In this document: positions 33,374 to 35,091 of the stretch, one piece after another
How the letters are laid out: each line of letters begins with the position of its first letter
Position numbering within the stretch: the first letter of the stretch is position 1
Source: JAUSIF01 sp964620215
Lineage (GTDB): Bacteria; Pseudomonadota; Alphaproteobacteria; Rhizobiales; Xanthobacteraceae
Assembly (NCBI GenBank): GCA_964620215.1
Contig: CAZUJE010000012.1
Span: 1-35,091 of the forward strand
Direction: 5' to 3'
DNA: 35,091 nt
Position numbers and translations under genes: made by a program
Notes under the pieces: model-generated
What the model was told of the DNA's origin: nothing
What the model saw: the letters and a program-made list of their open reading frames with translations, nothing else
The model's database searches: none

Positions 33374-35091
33374 TCAATTCGTGCGGTCGTCACCGATGCT
33401 GGTCGATGCGCCGGTGCCGCCGACCGTGCGCAGGTTCACGCGCAGCATGACGCGATGTACCGGCTTCGTATAGGTCAGGTTGGTGTAATCCGCCACATAC
33501 ATCAGGTTGGCGGCGAAGCATTCGTCGAGATAGGTCAGGCCAAAGACGCCCATATCGATCTTGTCGCGGTCGATGTCGTAGCGCGCCCCGCCCATGATTC
33601 CCCATGTGTCAGTGAGCTTCAGCGAGGCGGTCTGGTAGATGCCTTCGCGCCGTTCGGTGTAGCCGATCAGCGGCTGCTCGTCATAGAAGGCGTAAATCGT
33701 GGAAAGCGAGAGGCGATCCCACGTTGATTTTGTTTCGAACTCGAAACGGCGGATGTCGAAGTTGTTCTTGTCAAACCGCGCGCGCGCCGAATAGGAGACG
33801 TTGCCGGTCGGCTGGAAATAGATGCGGCCGACATAATCGGATACGTCGTCTTGAAGACCCGATTGCAGGCCATAGCCGACCTGCTGGCCGGTATTAGGAT
33901 CGACTTGCCCGCTTTCAGCAAATGAGTTCTTGCCGAACAACTGGTAGGACTGGCCGAACATCACATTGATCATGCCGTAGCGGTTGATGTTGGCGGTGTA
34001 GGAGACGCCGACGTTGGCGCGGCCGCCGCCTTCGACGCGGTCGTAGCCGGAATATTTGTCGATCGCGAACAGCGTGGTGTCGTCGAACACGAGGCTCTGC
34101 GCGTCCTCGTTCGGGAATTTGCCGATACTCGTTTCATTGTTGCGCACGATCACCTGTGCGATCGGCTCCACGATCTGCGTGCCCCAGGAATGGACCGAGA
34201 TCAGCGGATAGCGCGCTTCGAAGCCGACCGTCGCCATACCGCGCGTCAGCGTTTCGCGACCGATATCGCCGTAGCTGCCCATATTCACCGGCACGCCAAG
34301 GTAATTATTGATGTTGCCTTCGCTCCCCCGGCTCGCGATGTCCGCACGGACATTGGCGAACGGCTTGAACACGATGCCGGTGTCGCCGACGATGGTCCGC
34401 TTCCAGTTCATTTCCGTCGTCATGCGCGTGTAGTCGCCGGCGAAACCGCGCACAAAGCAGTTGGTCGCATTCGGATTGAAGCCGAAGCGGGTGATGTCGC
34501 AGTTGTTCAACGGGCCAGGAGAGCCTGGATTTGGAACGCCTACAGCTTGAGTCGTATTCTGCGCATTGTTGAACGCAGTCGCCGAAGCCGCCGCGAAATC
34601 CGTCTGATCGCGCGACAGGCTGACGAAGTTGGTGCGGAAACCAAGTTCTCCGCCGAACACCGGCTTGCCGACCACATACGAGTAGTCGAGCACCGGATGG
34701 ATGACCGGAATCTGGTCCTGACTGTCGAGTCGGGACAGGCCGAGGAAATGCATCGCGCGCACGTCAAAATAGCTGCGGTCGCCCTGGCCGCTCAGGTAGA
34801 GCTTCGACGTTCTTTCCGTCGATGAGTTGTAAGACGACTCGCCGGCTCCAAAGGCGGCCGTGCTCGAGCCCTGAAGGCGGGTGGGGTAGTCGTAAAACAC
34901 CGCGCGGTCGGTCGCGAGCGTGCCGTCCCAGCCCCAGACCCAGCGCGGATTGATGCGGAACTGGCCTTGCGACTCGATCATGCCGCGGAAATCCTTGTCG
35001 CCGAACGACAGGTCGCGCGGTGAGAACGGGTCCGGTCCCTGCCGGAAAGCCGCCGGATCGGTCTGCCAGATTCCGGCGGCGCGGAAATTGT
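33374..35091 (-). CDS. lptD: LPS-assembly protein LptD (partial, N-terminus beyond window)
   Basis: LptD is the outer-membrane barrel that inserts lipopolysaccharide. About 571 C-terminal residues are visible and the frame is open to the right edge. Recognisable features are the strands FRINPRWVWGWDGT, RYPLISVHSWGTQIVEPIAQ with VIVRNNE, FDDTTLFAIDKYSGYDRVEG, and the family ending DECFAANLMYVADYTNLTYT with RVMLRVNLRTVGG. Cysteines in the GPLNNCDITRFGFNPNATNCF loop could be local disulfides. Barrel genes surA, pdxA and rsmA follow as one operon. Confidence 0.95.
   Translation of the reverse strand, partial: NFRAAGIWQTDPAAFRQGPDPFSPRDLSFGDKDFRGMIESQGQFRINPRWVWGWDGTLATDRAVFYDYPTRLQGSSTAAFGAGESSYNSSTERTSKLYLSGQGDRSYFDVRAMHFLGLSRLDSQDQIPVIHPVLDYSYVVGKPVFGGELGFRTNFVSLSRDQTDFAAASATAFNNAQNTTQAVGVPNPGSPGPLNNCDITRFGFNPNATNCFVRGFAGDYTRMTTEMNWKRTIVGDTGIVFKPFANVRADIASRGSEGNINNYLGVPVNMGSYGDIGRETLTRGMATVGFEARYPLISVHSWGTQIVEPIAQVIVRNNETSIGKFPNEDAQSLVFDDTTLFAIDKYSGYDRVEGGGRANVGVSYTANINRYGMINVMFGQSYQLFGKNSFAESGQVDPNTGQQVGYGLQSGLQDDVSDYVGRIYFQPTGNVSYSARARFDKNNFDIRRFEFETKSTWDRLSLSTIYAFYDEQPLIGYTERREGIYQTASLKLTDTWGIMGGARYDIDRDKIDMGVFGLTYLDECFAANLMYVADYTNLTYTKPVHRVMLRVNLRTVGGTGASTSIGDDRTN

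Overview
The window looks like the chromosome of an alphaproteobacterium of the order Hyphomicrobiales (Rhizobiales), probably near the Bradyrhizobium/Rhodopseudomonas/Xanthobacteraceae group. The support is GC-rich coding, the gene orders lptD-surA-pdxA-rsmA, fabD-fabG-acpP-fabF-mltG-yicC-gmk and rpsF-rpsR-DUF2232-rplI, PsiF-repeat and Omp25/31-type barrel proteins, an HWE-family histidine kinase, and an intergenic palindrome of the type common in that order. No species call is possible from the sequence alone. There is no transposase, integrase, tRNA, rRNA or CRISPR array.

Layout. Positions 1-2057 (minus): the N-terminal half of radA behind an MFS transporter. Positions 2219-3452 (plus): two membrane proteins of unknown function with a Rhizobiales palindrome between them. 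Positions 3457-6613: a sugar-acid catabolic module. Glucarate dehydratase and a periplasmic Bug/TctC-type binding protein are transcribed leftwards, and a GntR/FadR-type regulator is divergent. The intergenic region holds a perfect 14-bp inverted repeat wrapped around the -35 box. Positions 6644-8241 (plus): a DUF938 methyltransferase and a conserved hypothetical. Positions 8238-10636 (minus): a bestrophin-like membrane protein, folE, and a trypsin-fold/PDZ protein that has lost its catalytic triad. Positions 10772-12903: a PsiF-repeat protein converging on a protein made of three tandem outer-membrane barrels. Positions 13054-17240 (minus): alr, dnaB and a cyclopropane fatty acid synthase. 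Positions 17409-19935 (minus): the rpsF-rpsR-DUF2232-rplI ribosomal operon. Position 20284 onward (plus): a secreted sulfatase, then the fatty acid/cell envelope cluster fabD to gmk. Positions 30522-35091 (minus): rsmA, pdxA, surA and partial lptD, an outer membrane biogenesis operon.

The most unusual place is 22721-23765. The leader and first 16 codons of fabD occur twice, about 0.94 kb apart. The upstream copy is a truncated fabD start that runs into, and overlaps, a small sensorless HWE histidine kinase gene; the downstream copy is the intact fabD. The kinase therefore sits between two fabD starts and may be expressed from a captured fabD leader. Other points of interest are the triad-less protease homologue, the triple barrel, the operator/promoter design at the glucarate module, and lysine-rich tails on three otherwise ordinary housekeeping proteins (Gmk, L9, MltG).
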